Part shown: positions 37,477 to 46,814 of the stretch, one piece after another
Layout of the letters: each line of letters opens with the position of its first letter
Position numbering within the stretch: the stretch's first letter is position 1
Assembly: GCA_021208685.1 (NCBI GenBank)
Contig: JAJOJJ010000046.1
Location: 1 to 64,000 of the forward strand
Reading direction: 5' to 3'
Length of the DNA: 64,000 nt
From: Saccharospirillaceae bacterium
GTDB taxonomy: Bacteria > Pseudomonadota > Gammaproteobacteria > Pseudomonadales > Oceanobacteraceae
Position numbers and translations under genes: made by a program
Notes under the pieces: generated by a model
Seen by the model: the letters and a program-made list of their open reading frames with translations, nothing else
Database searches by the model: none
Told to the model about the DNA's origin: nothing

Positions 37477-37482
37477 TATAAT
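37477..37482 (+). promoter_or_regulatory. -10 element (TATAAT) before tig
   Basis: A perfect TATAAT followed by CCGCGCC, 78 bases before the tig start. The best -35 candidate (TTTCAT at 18 bases) is weak. Confidence 0.45.
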
Positions 37483-37559
37483 CCGCGCCTTTCTGATTTT
37501 ATCGGCGTCAGGCACGAGGCCTGTGCGCTATTTTTTGAACCGTATATTGAGAGGCATCT

Positions 37560-38873
37560 ATGCAAGTGTCCATTGAGACCACCTCAGGTCTTCAGCGTGT
37601 AATGACCATTGGCGTTCCGGCGGCAGAGTTAGAAAGCAAAGTAACTGCTGAACTGAAGCGTATCTCCAAAGGCCAGCGCGTGAATGGTTTCCGTAAAGGC
37701 AAGCCGCTGCCTCCGGCTGTTGCCAAACGCATGTTTGGTAAACAAGCGCGTTACGAAGCTATTTATCAGCAAATGCAACAGTCTTTCTTTAAAGCTGTGC
37801 AGGACGAGAATGTAAAACTGGCCGGCATGCCGACCTTCGAGCCTACCGTTGATGAAGACGGTAAAGATCTGGAATTCAAAGCGACGTTTGAGGTTTACCC
37901 GGAAATTACTCTGGCCGATTTCGGCAGCATCGAAGTTGAGCAAAAAACTGCAACGGTAACGGATGCTGATCTGGATACCATGCTGGACACCCTGCGTAAG
38001 CAGAATGCTAAGTGGGAAGCGTCTGCTGAAGCAGCGGTTGATGGCGATCAGGTGGTTATCGATTTTGAAGGTTTCATCGACGGTGAAGCATTTGAAGGTG
38101 GTGCAGCTAAAGGTTACAGCCTGACTCTGGGCTCTAACTCTATGATTCCTGGCTTCGAAGCGGGTCTGGTTGGCGTGAAAGCCAGCGAAGAGAAGACTCT
38201 GGATGTTACTTTCCCTGAGGATTATCACAAAGAAGAACTGAAAGCTAAGCCTGCACAGTTCAAAGTAACTGTTACAGCGGTTAAAAAACCTCAGCTGCCT
38301 GAACTGAACGAAGAGTTCTTCAGTGGCTTCGGCGTTGAAACCGCTGATGAAGCTGAGTTTAAAGCTGAAATCCGTAAAAACATGGAGCGCGAGCTGACCC
38401 GTGCCCTGCGCAATCTGACCAAGCAGCAAGTGATTGCAGGTCTGGTTGCTGCCAATGAGGTGGCTGCGCCAGCTTCATTGGTTGAGCAGGAAATCGACCG
38501 TCTGCGTAAGCAGGCTGTACAGCAATTCGGTGGTGGTCAGAAGCTGGATCCTAATATGTTGCCGGCTGAACTGTTCAAGGATCAGGCTGAAAAACGTGTT
38601 GTTATTGGTCTGCTGATGAATGCCGTGATCGAAGCGAATGAATTGACACCTTCGGCAGAAAAAGTATCTCAGCTGATCGAAGAAGTTGCCGCGACTTATC
38701 AGGATCCTGAAGAAGTACGCAACTATTACAACAATAATCCTCAGCAGAAATCTCAGGTAGAAGCATTAGCCCTGGAAGAGCAGGCTGTTGAGAAAGTTCT
38801 GGCCGGAGCTAAGATCAGTCAGGCAGAAGCCACTTATGAAGAAGTGATCCGCGCAGCTAATCAGCCTGCCTGA
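37560..38873 (+). CDS. tig: Trigger factor
   Basis: The ribosome-bound chaperone and prolyl isomerase that meets nascent chains. The N-terminal ribosome-binding signature GFRKGKPLPP is near residue 44. The FKBP-like PPIase domain spans about residues 150-245 (GDQVVIDFEGFIDGEAFEGG, MIPGFEAGLVG). The C-terminal helical arms follow. The 437 residues fit the family. GAGAGG lies before the ATG. It is first in the conserved tig-clpP-clpX-lon order. Confidence 0.97.
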   Translation: MQVSIETTSGLQRVMTIGVPAAELESKVTAELKRISKGQRVNGFRKGKPLPPAVAKRMFGKQARYEAIYQQMQQSFFKAVQDENVKLAGMPTFEPTVDEDGKDLEFKATFEVYPEITLADFGSIEVEQKTATVTDADLDTMLDTLRKQNAKWEASAEAAVDGDQVVIDFEGFIDGEAFEGGAAKGYSLTLGSNSMIPGFEAGLVGVKASEEKTLDVTFPEDYHKEELKAKPAQFKVTVTAVKKPQLPELNEEFFSGFGVETADEAEFKAEIRKNMERELTRALRNLTKQQVIAGLVAANEVAAPASLVEQEIDRLRKQAVQQFGGGQKLDPNMLPAELFKDQAEKRVVIGLLMNAVIEANELTPSAEKVSQLIEEVAATYQDPEEVRNYYNNNPQQKSQVEALALEEQAVEKVLAGAKISQAEATYEEVIRAANQPA

Positions 38874-38923
38874 TCACTCAACAGAGTGACTGACACAACG
38901 CCAATCAATGGCTAAACTCAGAG

Positions 38924-38949
38924 ACAGCCGCAAACTCGCGGCTGTTTTT
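38924..38949 (+). terminator. Terminator between tig and clpP
   Basis: ACAGCCGC and GCGGCTGT form an 8-base-pair stem with a 6-base loop, then five T (with the last stem base). It may only partly stop transcription and so lower clpP relative to tig. Confidence 0.75.
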
Positions 38950-38986
38950 GTAAAGAAGCTAATTATGTCAGGGAGTACAGGGTCGA

Positions 38987-39613
38987 ATGTTTGACTCCAT
39001 GAAACAACAGTCAGAAATCATCCAGGCAAGCGGTCTGGTGCCAATGGTGGTAGAGCAGTCTGCCCGCGGTGAGCGTGCTTACGACATCTATTCACGCTTG
39101 CTGAAAGAGCGCGTGATCTTCCTGGTTGGGCCGGTCGAAGACCACATGGCCAATCTGGTGGTGGCGCAGTTGCTGTTCCTTGAGTCTGAGAATCCGGACA
39201 AGGATATTCACCTGTACATCAACTCGCCGGGTGGTTCTGTGTCTGCTGGTCTGTCTATTTATGACACCATGCAGTTTATCAAACCGGATGTCAGTACGAT
39301 GGTGATTGGTCAGGCCTGCAGTATGGGTGCATTTCTGCTGGCCGCCGGTGCCAAGGGCAAACGTCTCAGTGTACCTAACTCCCGCGTTATGATTCACCAG
39401 CCAAGCGGCGGTGCGCAGGGACAGGCGACGGATATTCAGATCCATGCGCGCAATATTCAGGACACGAAAGAACGCCTGAACCGGATTCTGGCTCATCATA
39501 CAGGCCAGACAATAGAGCAGGTTACGGCAGATACAGAGCGTGACAACTTTATGGATCCGGAAGCTGCGCTGGCTTACGGACTGATCGACAAGGTCGTTAC
39601 CAACCGCGGCTGA
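38987..39613 (+). CDS. clpP: ATP-dependent Clp protease proteolytic subunit
   Basis: The tetradecameric serine protease that degrades proteins unfolded by ClpX or ClpA. The catalytic triad is Ser112 (GQACSMGAF), His137 (MIHQPSGG) and Asp186 (DTERDNF). The N-terminal stretch to [14 protein letters not shown] includes the propeptide and axial-loop region. The 208 residues fit E. coli (207). The ATG at 38987 has AGGG upstream; a second ATG at 38999 is less well placed. clpX follows after about 97 bases. Confidence 0.97.
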   Translation: MFDSMKQQSEIIQASGLVPMVVEQSARGERAYDIYSRLLKERVIFLVGPVEDHMANLVVAQLLFLESENPDKDIHLYINSPGGSVSAGLSIYDTMQFIKPDVSTMVIGQACSMGAFLLAAGAKGKRLSVPNSRVMIHQPSGGAQGQATDIQIHARNIQDTKERLNRILAHHTGQTIEQVTADTERDNFMDPEAALAYGLIDKVVTNRG

Positions 39614-39710
39614 TTGACTTGAGGCTGGGGATTACTCTGTTCCCGGCCTTGAAATACCCGATAAAAAGATCCATCTTCTGGATCAGTGCAACGAATAATG
39701 AGGCAGTCGA

Positions 39711-40997
39711 ATGACCGACGATACAAAAGGCAAAGGCGACGATAGCGGTAAGCTGCTCTACTGCTCGTTTTGCGGTAAGAGCCAGCATGAAGTGCGCAAG
39801 CTGATTGCCGGGCCATCGGTGTTCATCTGTGACGAGTGTGTTGATCTCTGTAATGACATCATTCGTGAAGAAGTACAGGAAGCCGAGAATAAAGGTTCAG
39901 GCGATAAACTGCCGACACCGAAAGAAATCAAGGCGACGCTTGATGAATACGTTATTGGTCAGGAAAAGGCCAAAATTGTTCTCGCCGTGGCGGTTTATAA
40001 CCACTACAAGCGTCTGCAGAGTGGCGAAGGCAAGGCAGAGGTTGAACTGTCCAAAAGTAACATTCTGCTGATCGGACCTACCGGCAGTGGCAAAACGCTG
40101 CTGGCTGAAACGCTCGCGCGTCTGCTGAATGTGCCTTTCACCATTGCTGATGCGACGACACTGACTGAGGCGGGTTATGTCGGCGAGGATGTTGAGAACA
40201 TCATTCAGAAGTTGTTACAGAAATGTGATTACGATGTTGAAAAGGCCCAGCGCGGCATTGTCTATATCGATGAGATCGATAAGATTTCGCGTAAATCAGA
40301 TAATCCATCAATCACACGTGATGTTTCAGGTGAAGGGGTGCAGCAAGCGCTGCTGAAGCTGATTGAAGGCACCGTTGCTTCTGTTCCTCCTCAGGGTGGG
40401 CGCAAACATCCGCAGCAGGAATTTCTGCAGGTGGATACTTCAAATATTCTGTTTATCTGTGGCGGTGCTTTTGCGGGTCTTGACAACATCATCCGTGATC
40501 GTTCAGAGAAGAGCAGTATCGGCTTCTCGGCTACCGTAAAAGGTAAAGAACAGCAGAAAGCGGTGGGTGAGGTTCTGCGCGAAGTAGAACCGGGTGATCT
40601 GGTGAAATACGGCCTTATTCCGGAGTTTATCGGTCGTTTGCCTGTTGTTGCGACTCTCGATGAGCTGGATAAGGATGCGCTGGTGCGGATTCTGACTGAG
40701 CCGCGCAACTCTCTCGTTCGCCAATATCAGAAACTGTTTGAGATGGAATCGGTTGAGCTGGAATTCCGTGATGCGGCACTGGATGCGATTGCAACCTGTG
40801 CGATGGAACGCAAGACCGGTGCGCGTGGCCTGCGTTCAATTATGGAAGGTGCTTTGTTACAGACTATGTACCATATTCCATCCGAAGAGCATGTCGCAAA
40901 AGTAGTGATCGAAGAAAATGTCATTAACGGTGAGGCTGAGCCGTTAATCATTTACGAAACGGCAGAAGTTAGTAAGGTTTCACCGGATAACGCCTGA
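39711..40997 (+). CDS. clpX: ATP-dependent Clp protease ATP-binding subunit ClpX
   Basis: The AAA+ unfoldase that feeds substrates into ClpP. The N-terminal zinc-binding domain has [11 protein letters not shown] and CDECVDLC. Walker A is [12 protein letters not shown] near residue 120, Walker [11 protein letters not shown], with the pore loop GYVGEDVE and the arginine and RKH-like elements after it. The ClpP-contact IGF-type loop appears as SSIGFSA. The 428 residues are normal. GAGG lies 7 bases before the ATG. Confidence 0.98.
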   Translation: MTDDTKGKGDDSGKLLYCSFCGKSQHEVRKLIAGPSVFICDECVDLCNDIIREEVQEAENKGSGDKLPTPKEIKATLDEYVIGQEKAKIVLAVAVYNHYKRLQSGEGKAEVELSKSNILLIGPTGSGKTLLAETLARLLNVPFTIADATTLTEAGYVGEDVENIIQKLLQKCDYDVEKAQRGIVYIDEIDKISRKSDNPSITRDVSGEGVQQALLKLIEGTVASVPPQGGRKHPQQEFLQVDTSNILFICGGAFAGLDNIIRDRSEKSSIGFSATVKGKEQQKAVGEVLREVEPGDLVKYGLIPEFIGRLPVVATLDELDKDALVRILTEPRNSLVRQYQKLFEMESVELEFRDAALDAIATCAMERKTGARGLRSIMEGALLQTMYHIPSEEHVAKVVIEENVINGEAEPLIIYETAEVSKVSPDNA

Positions 40998-41021
40998 CAT
41001 TGATCACTATGGTTCAAGCAC

Positions 41022-41049
41022 AAGGAGCCTCTGGCTCCTTTTGTTTTTT
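41022..41049 (+). terminator. Rho-independent terminator after clpX
   Basis: AAGGAGCC and GGCTCCTT pair around a 3-base loop and are followed by TTGTTTTTT. It separates clpX from lon. Confidence 0.88.
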
Positions 41050-41054
41050 CTGGG

Positions 41055-41082
41055 CTTGTATTTCTTGCTTATCGCCCTCACT
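41055..41082 (+). promoter_or_regulatory. Possible heat-shock (sigma-32) promoter of lon
   Basis: CTTGTAT, 13 bases, then CCCTCACT compares with the sigma-32 consensus CTTGAAA-N13/14-CCCCATNT. The CTTG core and the CCC are kept. The position, after the clpX terminator and about 40 bases before the lon start, suits a lon promoter. Confidence 0.4.
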
Positions 41083-41121
41083 TCCTGACATATTGGCGTC
41101 AAAGACGCAGTTTTTAGGTGC

Positions 41122-43518
41122 ATGTTCATGACTCAAGAAGTATTACCACTATTACCCCTTCGTGACGTGGTTGTTTTTCCTGCCATGGTGATTCCTCTGT
41201 TTGTAGGGCGGGAAAAGTCAATTAACGCACTGGAAGAAGCGATGAGTCTCGACAAGCGGATTATGCTGGTCGCACAAAAAGATGCATCCGATGACGAACC
41301 CGGCAGTGACGACATGCACAGCGTCGGTACCATTGCTAATATCCTGCAATTATTAAAGTTGCCGGACGGCACCGTAAAAGTATTGGTTGAAGGCGACGTA
41401 AGAGCACAGCTTTCTGAATTGATTGATGAAGAAGAATTGTTCCGCGGCTCGGTTGAAGCTATTGCTGCGGATGATTTAACAGAGCGTGAAAACGAAGTGC
41501 TTGTCCGCTCCCTGACGGGTCATTTTGAACAGTATGTTCAATTGTCCAAAAAAGTTCCGAGCGAAGTGTTATCGACAATTTCTGGTATTGAGGATGCTTC
41601 CCGTCTTGCTGATACCATTGCGGCGCATATTTCGCTGAAACTCGATGAAAAGCAGACGGTTCTGGAAATGTTAGACCCGCGTGAGCGTGTCGAGCATCTG
41701 ATGGAATTAATGGAATCTGAAATCGATTTACTGAAAGTGGAAAAGCGCATTCGTGGCCGCGTTAAAAAGCAGATGGAAAAAAGCCAGCGCGAGTACTATC
41801 TGAATGAACAGATGAAAGCCATTCAGAAAGAACTGGGTGATCTTGAAGATGGTGGCAACGAGTTCGATGAGCTGACGCATAAAATTGAACAGTCAGGCAT
41901 GACTAAAGACGCGCGCGAAAAAGCCGATGCTGAGCTGAAAAAATTGCGCATGATGTCGCCAATGTCGGCTGAGGCTTCGGTTGTTCGTGGCTATCTGGAT
42001 TGGTTGGTGAATTTGCCCTGGAAAAAGCGCAGTCGGGTCAATCATGATTTGGCGAATGCCAAAGATATTCTTGATGCTGACCACTTTGGCCTGGAAGAAG
42101 TTAAAGAACGTATTCTCGAATACCTGGCCGTTCAGACCCGGGTCAAAAAAGTAAAAGGTGCGGTGCTTTGTCTGGTAGGACCTCCGGGGGTTGGTAAGAC
42201 CTCTCTGGGCAAATCCATTGCCCGTGCAACAAACCGCAAGTTTGTCCGCATGGCGTTGGGTGGTGTGCGCGATGAAGCAGAAATTCGGGGGCACCGCCGT
42301 ACTTATATTGGATCTATGCCGGGTAAACTGGTGCAAAAAATGTCCAAAGTGGCGGTTAAAAATCCTCTATTTCTGCTGGATGAAATCGACAAAATGGGCA
42401 TGGATCACCGTGGCGATCCGGCTTCCGCTTTATTGGAGGTGCTGGATCCGGAACAGAATTCGACGTTCGCTGACCATTATCTCGAAGTGGACTTTGATTT
42501 GTCGGATGTCATGTTTGTTTGTACTTCTAACAGCATGGATATACCCGGACCGCTACTGGATCGAATGGAGGTCATCCGCATTCCGGGTTATACGGAAGCT
42601 GAGAAAGTGAGTATTGCTCGCCGCTATCTGCTGCCAAAACAGATCAAACTTAACGGTCTGCATGAACGAGAAATTGAAATCAATGATGACCGTTTGCGCG
42701 ACATTATACGCCATTATACCCGTGAGGCTGGCGTTCGCGGTCTTGAGCGTGAAATTGCCAAACTCTGTCGGCGTGTGGTTAAGGCGAATATGCTGGAGAA
42801 AAACCAGAAGGCACGCGATATAAGCGAAGAACTTCTGGACGAATATCTGGGTGTGCAGAAATTCCGCTACGGTCTTGCCGGGCTGGATAATCAGGTGGGG
42901 CAGGTAACAGGTCTTGCCTGGACCTCAGTTGGTGGTGAACTGTTGACGCTGGAATCCGCTGCGACGCCCGGTAAAGGACGCATTGTCAAAACCGGGTCTC
43001 TGGGTGATGTTATGCAAGAATCCATTCAGGCAGCTCTCACCGTTGTACGCAGCCGCGCGCTGGGTATGGGGGTGTCGCCGGAATACTTTGAAAAGCATGA
43101 TTTGCATGTGCACGTCCCTGAAGGTGCCACGCCGAAAGACGGCCCAAGTGCCGGTATCGGGATGGCCACAGCCTTGGCCTCTGTTATGACGGGTATTCCT
43201 GTGCGTGCTGAGGTTGCGATGACAGGCGAAATCACCCTGCGTGGCAAAGTGTTGGCCATCGGTGGTCTGAAGGAGAAGTTACTGGCGGCTCATCGTGGCG
43301 GAATAAAAACTGTTATTATTCCGAAAGAGAATGAAAAAGATTTGCGCGAGGTACCGGCCAACATTCTTGAAGACATGAATGTCGTTGCTGTTGATTGGAT
43401 CGATGAAGTACTTGATCTGGCACTGGAAAGTAAACCAGAGCCATATGTTGGTGAAATTATCACCAAAGATGAGGGTGCCGGGAAAAAAGACGACAATACC
43501 AGGCCCAGTACCCATTAA
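41122..43518 (+). CDS. lon: Lon protease
   Basis: An ATP-dependent cytoplasmic protease of misfolded and regulatory proteins. The N-terminal substrate domain begins LPLLPLRDVVVFPAMVIPLFVGR. Walker A is GPPGVGKTSLGKSIA near residue 355, then Walker B LFLLDEIDKMG. The protease domain has the catalytic Ser in PKDGPSAGIGMA (near 676) and Lys in GGLKEKLLAAHRGG (near 719). The length is 798 residues. Two in-frame ATGs (41122 and 41128) share AGGTG; the second gives MTQEVLPLLPL and a better spacing. Confidence 0.98.
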   Translation: MFMTQEVLPLLPLRDVVVFPAMVIPLFVGREKSINALEEAMSLDKRIMLVAQKDASDDEPGSDDMHSVGTIANILQLLKLPDGTVKVLVEGDVRAQLSELIDEEELFRGSVEAIAADDLTERENEVLVRSLTGHFEQYVQLSKKVPSEVLSTISGIEDASRLADTIAAHISLKLDEKQTVLEMLDPRERVEHLMELMESEIDLLKVEKRIRGRVKKQMEKSQREYYLNEQMKAIQKELGDLEDGGNEFDELTHKIEQSGMTKDAREKADAELKKLRMMSPMSAEASVVRGYLDWLVNLPWKKRSRVNHDLANAKDILDADHFGLEEVKERILEYLAVQTRVKKVKGAVLCLVGPPGVGKTSLGKSIARATNRKFVRMALGGVRDEAEIRGHRRTYIGSMPGKLVQKMSKVAVKNPLFLLDEIDKMGMDHRGDPASALLEVLDPEQNSTFADHYLEVDFDLSDVMFVCTSNSMDIPGPLLDRMEVIRIPGYTEAEKVSIARRYLLPKQIKLNGLHEREIEINDDRLRDIIRHYTREAGVRGLEREIAKLCRRVVKANMLEKNQKARDISEELLDEYLGVQKFRYGLAGLDNQVGQVTGLAWTSVGGELLTLESAATPGKGRIVKTGSLGDVMQESIQAALTVVRSRALGMGVSPEYFEKHDLHVHVPEGATPKDGPSAGIGMATALASVMTGIPVRAEVAMTGEITLRGKVLAIGGLKEKLLAAHRGGIKTVIIPKENEKDLREVPANILEDMNVVAVDWIDEVLDLALESKPEPYVGEIITKDEGAGKKDDNTRPSTH

Positions 43519-43524
43519 GGCTGC

Positions 43525-43553
43525 TTGACGCTCTGGGGAGTGCTTGGTATAAA
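43525..43553 (+). promoter_or_regulatory. Sigma-70 promoter of hupB (and probably tRNA-Asp)
   Basis: TTGACG (43525-43530), 17 bases, then TATAAA (43548-43553) preceded by TTGG. The spacing is ideal. It lies just after the lon stop and 83 bases before hupB, where the genome has its own strong unit. Confidence 0.75.
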
Positions 43554-43635
43554 TCGTCGCTCTAATATTTTCCTGTAGCGAACGCCCAGTCGCCTAACAA
43601 GAATTCACTATTGCGCACAGAGTAAGGGGATAAGT

Positions 43636-43908
43636 GTGAACAAATCAGAATTAATCGATGCAATCGCAGCTTCTGCGGACATTCCAAAAGCAGCCGCTGG
43701 TCGTGCTTTAGACGCTATGATCGAAACGATTGGCGGTGCACTGAAAGAAGGTGACCAGGTTGCTCTCGTTGGTTTCGGTACTTTTATGGTTAAAGAGCGT
43801 GCCGCTCGTACTGGCCGCAATCCGCAGACCGGTGCGCCTATCGAGATTAAGGCAGCTAAAGTTCCTGGCTTCAAACCAGGTAAAGCACTGAAAGACGCTG
43901 TCAACTAA
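43636..43908 (+). CDS. hupB: DNA-binding protein HU-beta
   Basis: A small histone-like nucleoid protein that bends DNA as a dimer. It has 90 residues, the standard length, with [25 protein letters not shown] carrying the beta-arm and its conserved RNP tip, and [16 protein letters not shown] at the end. It starts with GTG; AAGGGGA lies 5 bases upstream. It follows lon, as in E. coli and Pseudomonas, but has its own promoter. tRNA-Asp begins only 14 bases after its stop with no promoter visible between. Confidence 0.97.
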   Translation: MNKSELIDAIAASADIPKAAAGRALDAMIETIGGALKEGDQVALVGFGTFMVKERAARTGRNPQTGAPIEIKAAKVPGFKPGKALKDAVN

Positions 43909-43922
43909 GTCAGTTGAATTAA

Positions 43923-43999
43923 GGACCGGTAGTTCAGTCGGTTAGAATACCGGCCTGTCACGCCGGGGGTCGCGGGTTCGAGTCCCGTCCGGTCCGCCA
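43923..43999 (+). tRNA. tRNA-Asp (anticodon GTC)
   Basis: A 77-base cloverleaf with encoded CCA. The acceptor GGACCGG pairs with CCGGTCC. The stem CCGGC/GCCGG holds CTGTCAC, giving GTC. It sits between hupB and a terminator, so it is probably cut from a hupB transcript. Confidence 0.97.
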
Positions 44000-44004
44000 A
44001 AATT

Positions 44005-44032
44005 AAAAGCGCATCCCTGATGCGCTTTTTTT
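44005..44032 (+). terminator. Terminator after tRNA-Asp
   Basis: AAAAGCGCATC and GATGCGCTTTT pair perfectly around a 3-base loop and run into seven T. It ends the hupB-tRNA-Asp unit, 34 bases before the ppiD start. Confidence 0.92.
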
Positions 44033-44065
44033 GTATTGGTGGCTCGAATTATCATTGGAGGAAGC

Positions 44066-45901
44066 ATGCTACAGACAATGCGCGATAATGCTCAGGGTAT
44101 AATCGCTAAAGTAATTGTATTTTTTATCATATTTGTTTTTGCACTGTGGGGCGTTGAAAGCATCGTCAGCCTGGGCGGTGGCACACCTGCCACAGCAACA
44201 GTCGGTGATCAGGAGATTACTGAAGCCGATATTCTGCGGACGGTGGAGCAGCAGAAAGCAAACTTGCGTCGTCAGTTTGGTGATCAATATGATGAAAATC
44301 TGTTTAACGAAAAGTTTCTGCGCGAGTCTGCGCTTGAGCAGCTGATTGAACAGAAAGTCGCTGTGGTTCAGGCTGACAAGTTAGGTCTGTATGCCGCTTC
44401 ACAGGCCATTGATGAAACCATCGTAACCATACCTGCGTTTCAGCAGGAAGGGCGTTTCGATAAAGAGCAGTTCCAAAATGTTCTGCGCATGAATGGTTTG
44501 TCGCCCCTGACTTTCCGCGCGAGTCTTGCGGAAGATATCAAAACGAATCAGGCGCGGGCTGCGTTTGTTCTGAGCAGTGTGGAAACACCTTTTTCAGTTC
44601 AACTCAGTGAAGCGCTGAATAATGAGCTGCGCTCTTTCAGTTTTTATGAAGTCAATGCCAAAAATCTTGAAGCGGGTATCGAGTTGTCTGCTGAAGATAT
44701 TCAGCTGGCGTATGAGGCAAATAAAGATCGTTACAAAACTGAAGAGCAGGTTCGTGTTCAGTACGTTCAGCTTAATCGCGCCGATATTGCCGCTAAGCAG
44801 GATGTGACAGACGATGAGCTGCAAGCTGCTTACATCGATTATCAGTCGCGTGAATTGGCGAAAGAGCAGCGCAGCTCAAGTCATATTCTGATTGAAGTCA
44901 GTGATGACCGCAGCGATTCAGATGCGCTGGCAATGGCTAAAGATATTAAGAGTCGTCTGGATAATGGTGAGGACTTTGCTGCACTGGCAAAAGAATTCTC
45001 GGATGATATCGGTACTAAAAATGCCGGTGGTAATCTTGGTCTGAATACCAAAGGCAGTTTTGTTGCAGAATTTGAAGACGCATTGTATGCGCTGCAACCG
45101 CAGCAAATATCTTCACCGGTTAAAACAGAATTCGGATACCACATTATTCGCCTCGACGATATCGTCGTTCCATCCGTTAAAGCACTGGCAGAGATGCAGG
45201 ATGAGCTCAGTCGTGAAGTACGTGAAGGCAAAGCTGAGGCTGTTTATGCAGAGCAAATGCAGGAATTGTCGAACATCTCATTCTCTGCAGAAAGCATCGC
45301 AGATGTTGCTAAAGCACTTAATCTGAAATTGCAGGATACCGCATTTTTCAGTCGTCTGAACGGTGAAGGGATTGCATTGAACGACAGCGTCCGTCAGGTG
45401 GCTTTTGAAGAAAATGTGATGCTGGATAAACAAATCAGTGAGGTTATAGAGCTGCAGGATGGTGCCCTTGTTCTTGCTGTCAGTGAATACAAAGATGCAT
45501 CGGTCAAACCTCTGGAAGAGGTTAAAGATCAGGTGGTTGCCAATCTGAAGCGTGAACGGGCTTTGGCGCAGGCTCGCGTTGTTGCCGATGCCATTGCCGG
45601 TGGTGAAGAGCAGGCGGCAGACTGGAAAAAGGTCTCTGCGACCTATCAGCAATCCAGTGAAGCTCCGCGTCTTGCGCAGCAGAAAGCGTTCGCTCTGACT
45701 GTTGGTCAGACGGATGTGGTGAAAACACCGGGTGGTTTTACGGTGGTAACACTGGATGCCATCGACGCTAAAAACTGGCAGGATATGGTCTTGAGTGATG
45801 AAGTGAAGGAAGCTGGTCGTGCGCAAAACAGTCGTGCCGACATGTTGAGCTATCAGGCATGGGCCAAGTCTGCGACCAACATTGAGCGCTCTGGTTCCTG
45901 A
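44066..45901 (+). CDS. ppiD: Peptidyl-prolyl isomerase D, SurA N-terminal/parvulin type
   Basis: An inner-membrane-anchored periplasmic chaperone that helps secreted and outer-membrane proteins leave the Sec translocon. One N-terminal helix (IIAKVIVFFIIFVFALWGVESIV) follows the cytoplasmic MLQTMRDNAQG. A SurA-like helical region comes next, then a parvulin domain near residues 255-365 (SSHILIEVSDD, FSDDIGTKNAGGNLG, FGYHIIRLDD). The start is ATG 44066 with GGAGG upstream; an ATG ten codons earlier is not used in the family. The length is 611 residues. Confidence 0.94.
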   Translation: MLQTMRDNAQGIIAKVIVFFIIFVFALWGVESIVSLGGGTPATATVGDQEITEADILRTVEQQKANLRRQFGDQYDENLFNEKFLRESALEQLIEQKVAVVQADKLGLYAASQAIDETIVTIPAFQQEGRFDKEQFQNVLRMNGLSPLTFRASLAEDIKTNQARAAFVLSSVETPFSVQLSEALNNELRSFSFYEVNAKNLEAGIELSAEDIQLAYEANKDRYKTEEQVRVQYVQLNRADIAAKQDVTDDELQAAYIDYQSRELAKEQRSSSHILIEVSDDRSDSDALAMAKDIKSRLDNGEDFAALAKEFSDDIGTKNAGGNLGLNTKGSFVAEFEDALYALQPQQISSPVKTEFGYHIIRLDDIVVPSVKALAEMQDELSREVREGKAEAVYAEQMQELSNISFSAESIADVAKALNLKLQDTAFFSRLNGEGIALNDSVRQVAFEENVMLDKQISEVIELQDGALVLAVSEYKDASVKPLEEVKDQVVANLKRERALAQARVVADAIAGGEEQAADWKKVSATYQQSSEAPRLAQQKAFALTVGQTDVVKTPGGFTVVTLDAIDAKNWQDMVLSDEVKEAGRAQNSRADMLSYQAWAKSATNIERSGS

Positions 45902-45938
45902 GATCCTGTGTAGGTTGAAATTCCGTCGAGCGGAAAAT

Positions 45939-45966
45939 AAAAAAGGGGCTTTTTGCCCCTTTTTTA
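45939..45966. terminator. Bidirectional terminator between ppiD and fabI
   Basis: AAAAAAGGGGC and GCCCCTTTTTT pair around five T, in the gap between convergent ppiD and fabI. Confidence 0.9.
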
Positions 45967-45978
45967 TTCTTTTAAAAA

Positions 45979-46773
45979 TTACTCTTCCATCTCATCTACG
46001 CTCATGGCGCAGCTGTTGAAGCCACCATCCACATAAATATTTTGCGCAGCAATGCCCGATGCCAGGTCTGAGCATAGGAATGCGGCGGTATTTCCAACCT
46101 CATCAATCGTAATGTTACGCCCCAGCGGCGCGCGTTCGGCATTCTTTTTCAGCATACGGCGGAAGCTTTTAATACCGGCTGCTGCCAGAGTTTTAATCGG
46201 ACCGGCTGAAATGGAATTAACGCGGATACCTTCTTTCCCCAGAGAACCAGCGAGGTAGCGCACAGAAGCTTCCAGCGATGCTTTTGCCAATCCCATGACG
46301 TTATAGTTTGGCAGCGTCTGTTGTGAACCATGATAGGTGAGGGTGAGCATTGCACCGTTACGTCCCTGCATCAGAGGACGTGCACCTTTCGCGAGTGCAA
46401 CAAAACTGTATGAGCTGATATCGTGGGCTATGCGAAATCCCTCACGGGTGGTAACGCTCAGATAGTCGCCATCCAGCTCGTGGGCCGGAGCGAAGCCGAC
46501 TGAGTGGATAAGAATATCGAGGTGGCCCCATTTTTTTTCCAGCTCGGTGAAGACCGCTGCGATTTCTTCATCGGAGGCTACGTCGCATGGCAGGCAGATA
46601 TCGGAATCCCATCCTGCGGCCATTTTTTCTACGCGCTCTTTGAGTTTTTCGCCCTGATAGGTAAATGCGAGCTCTGCACCTTCCCGGTGGAAGGCCTCGG
46701 CGATGCCATAAGCAATAGAATGCTTGCTGGCCACGCCAACGATGAGAGCTTTTTTACCGGTTAACATACCCAT
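45979..46773 (-). CDS. fabI: Enoyl-[acyl-carrier-protein] reductase (NADH)
   Basis: The last reduction of each fatty-acid elongation cycle, and the target of triclosan. An SDR fold with [16 protein letters not shown] at the cofactor site, [15 protein letters not shown], and the Tyr-x6-Lys pair in [15 protein letters not shown] (Tyr about 157, Lys about 164), with the second Tyr in LTYHGSQ. The 264 residues match E. coli FabI (262). AAGGA lies before the ATG. In Pseudomonas it precedes an ABC-peptide transporter; here only a binding protein remains next to it. Confidence 0.97.
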   Translation of the reverse strand: MGMLTGKKALIVGVASKHSIAYGIAEAFHREGAELAFTYQGEKLKERVEKMAAGWDSDICLPCDVASDEEIAAVFTELEKKWGHLDILIHSVGFAPAHELDGDYLSVTTREGFRIAHDISSYSFVALAKGARPLMQGRNGAMLTLTYHGSQQTLPNYNVMGLAKASLEASVRYLAGSLGKEGIRVNSISAGPIKTLAAAGIKSFRRMLKKNAERAPLGRNITIDEVGNTAAFLCSDLASGIAAQNIYVDGGFNSCAMSVDEMEE

Positions 46774-46814
46774 GTTGAGATCCTTTTATTCGGGACTGAA
46801 ACAGTCGCTTGTGA

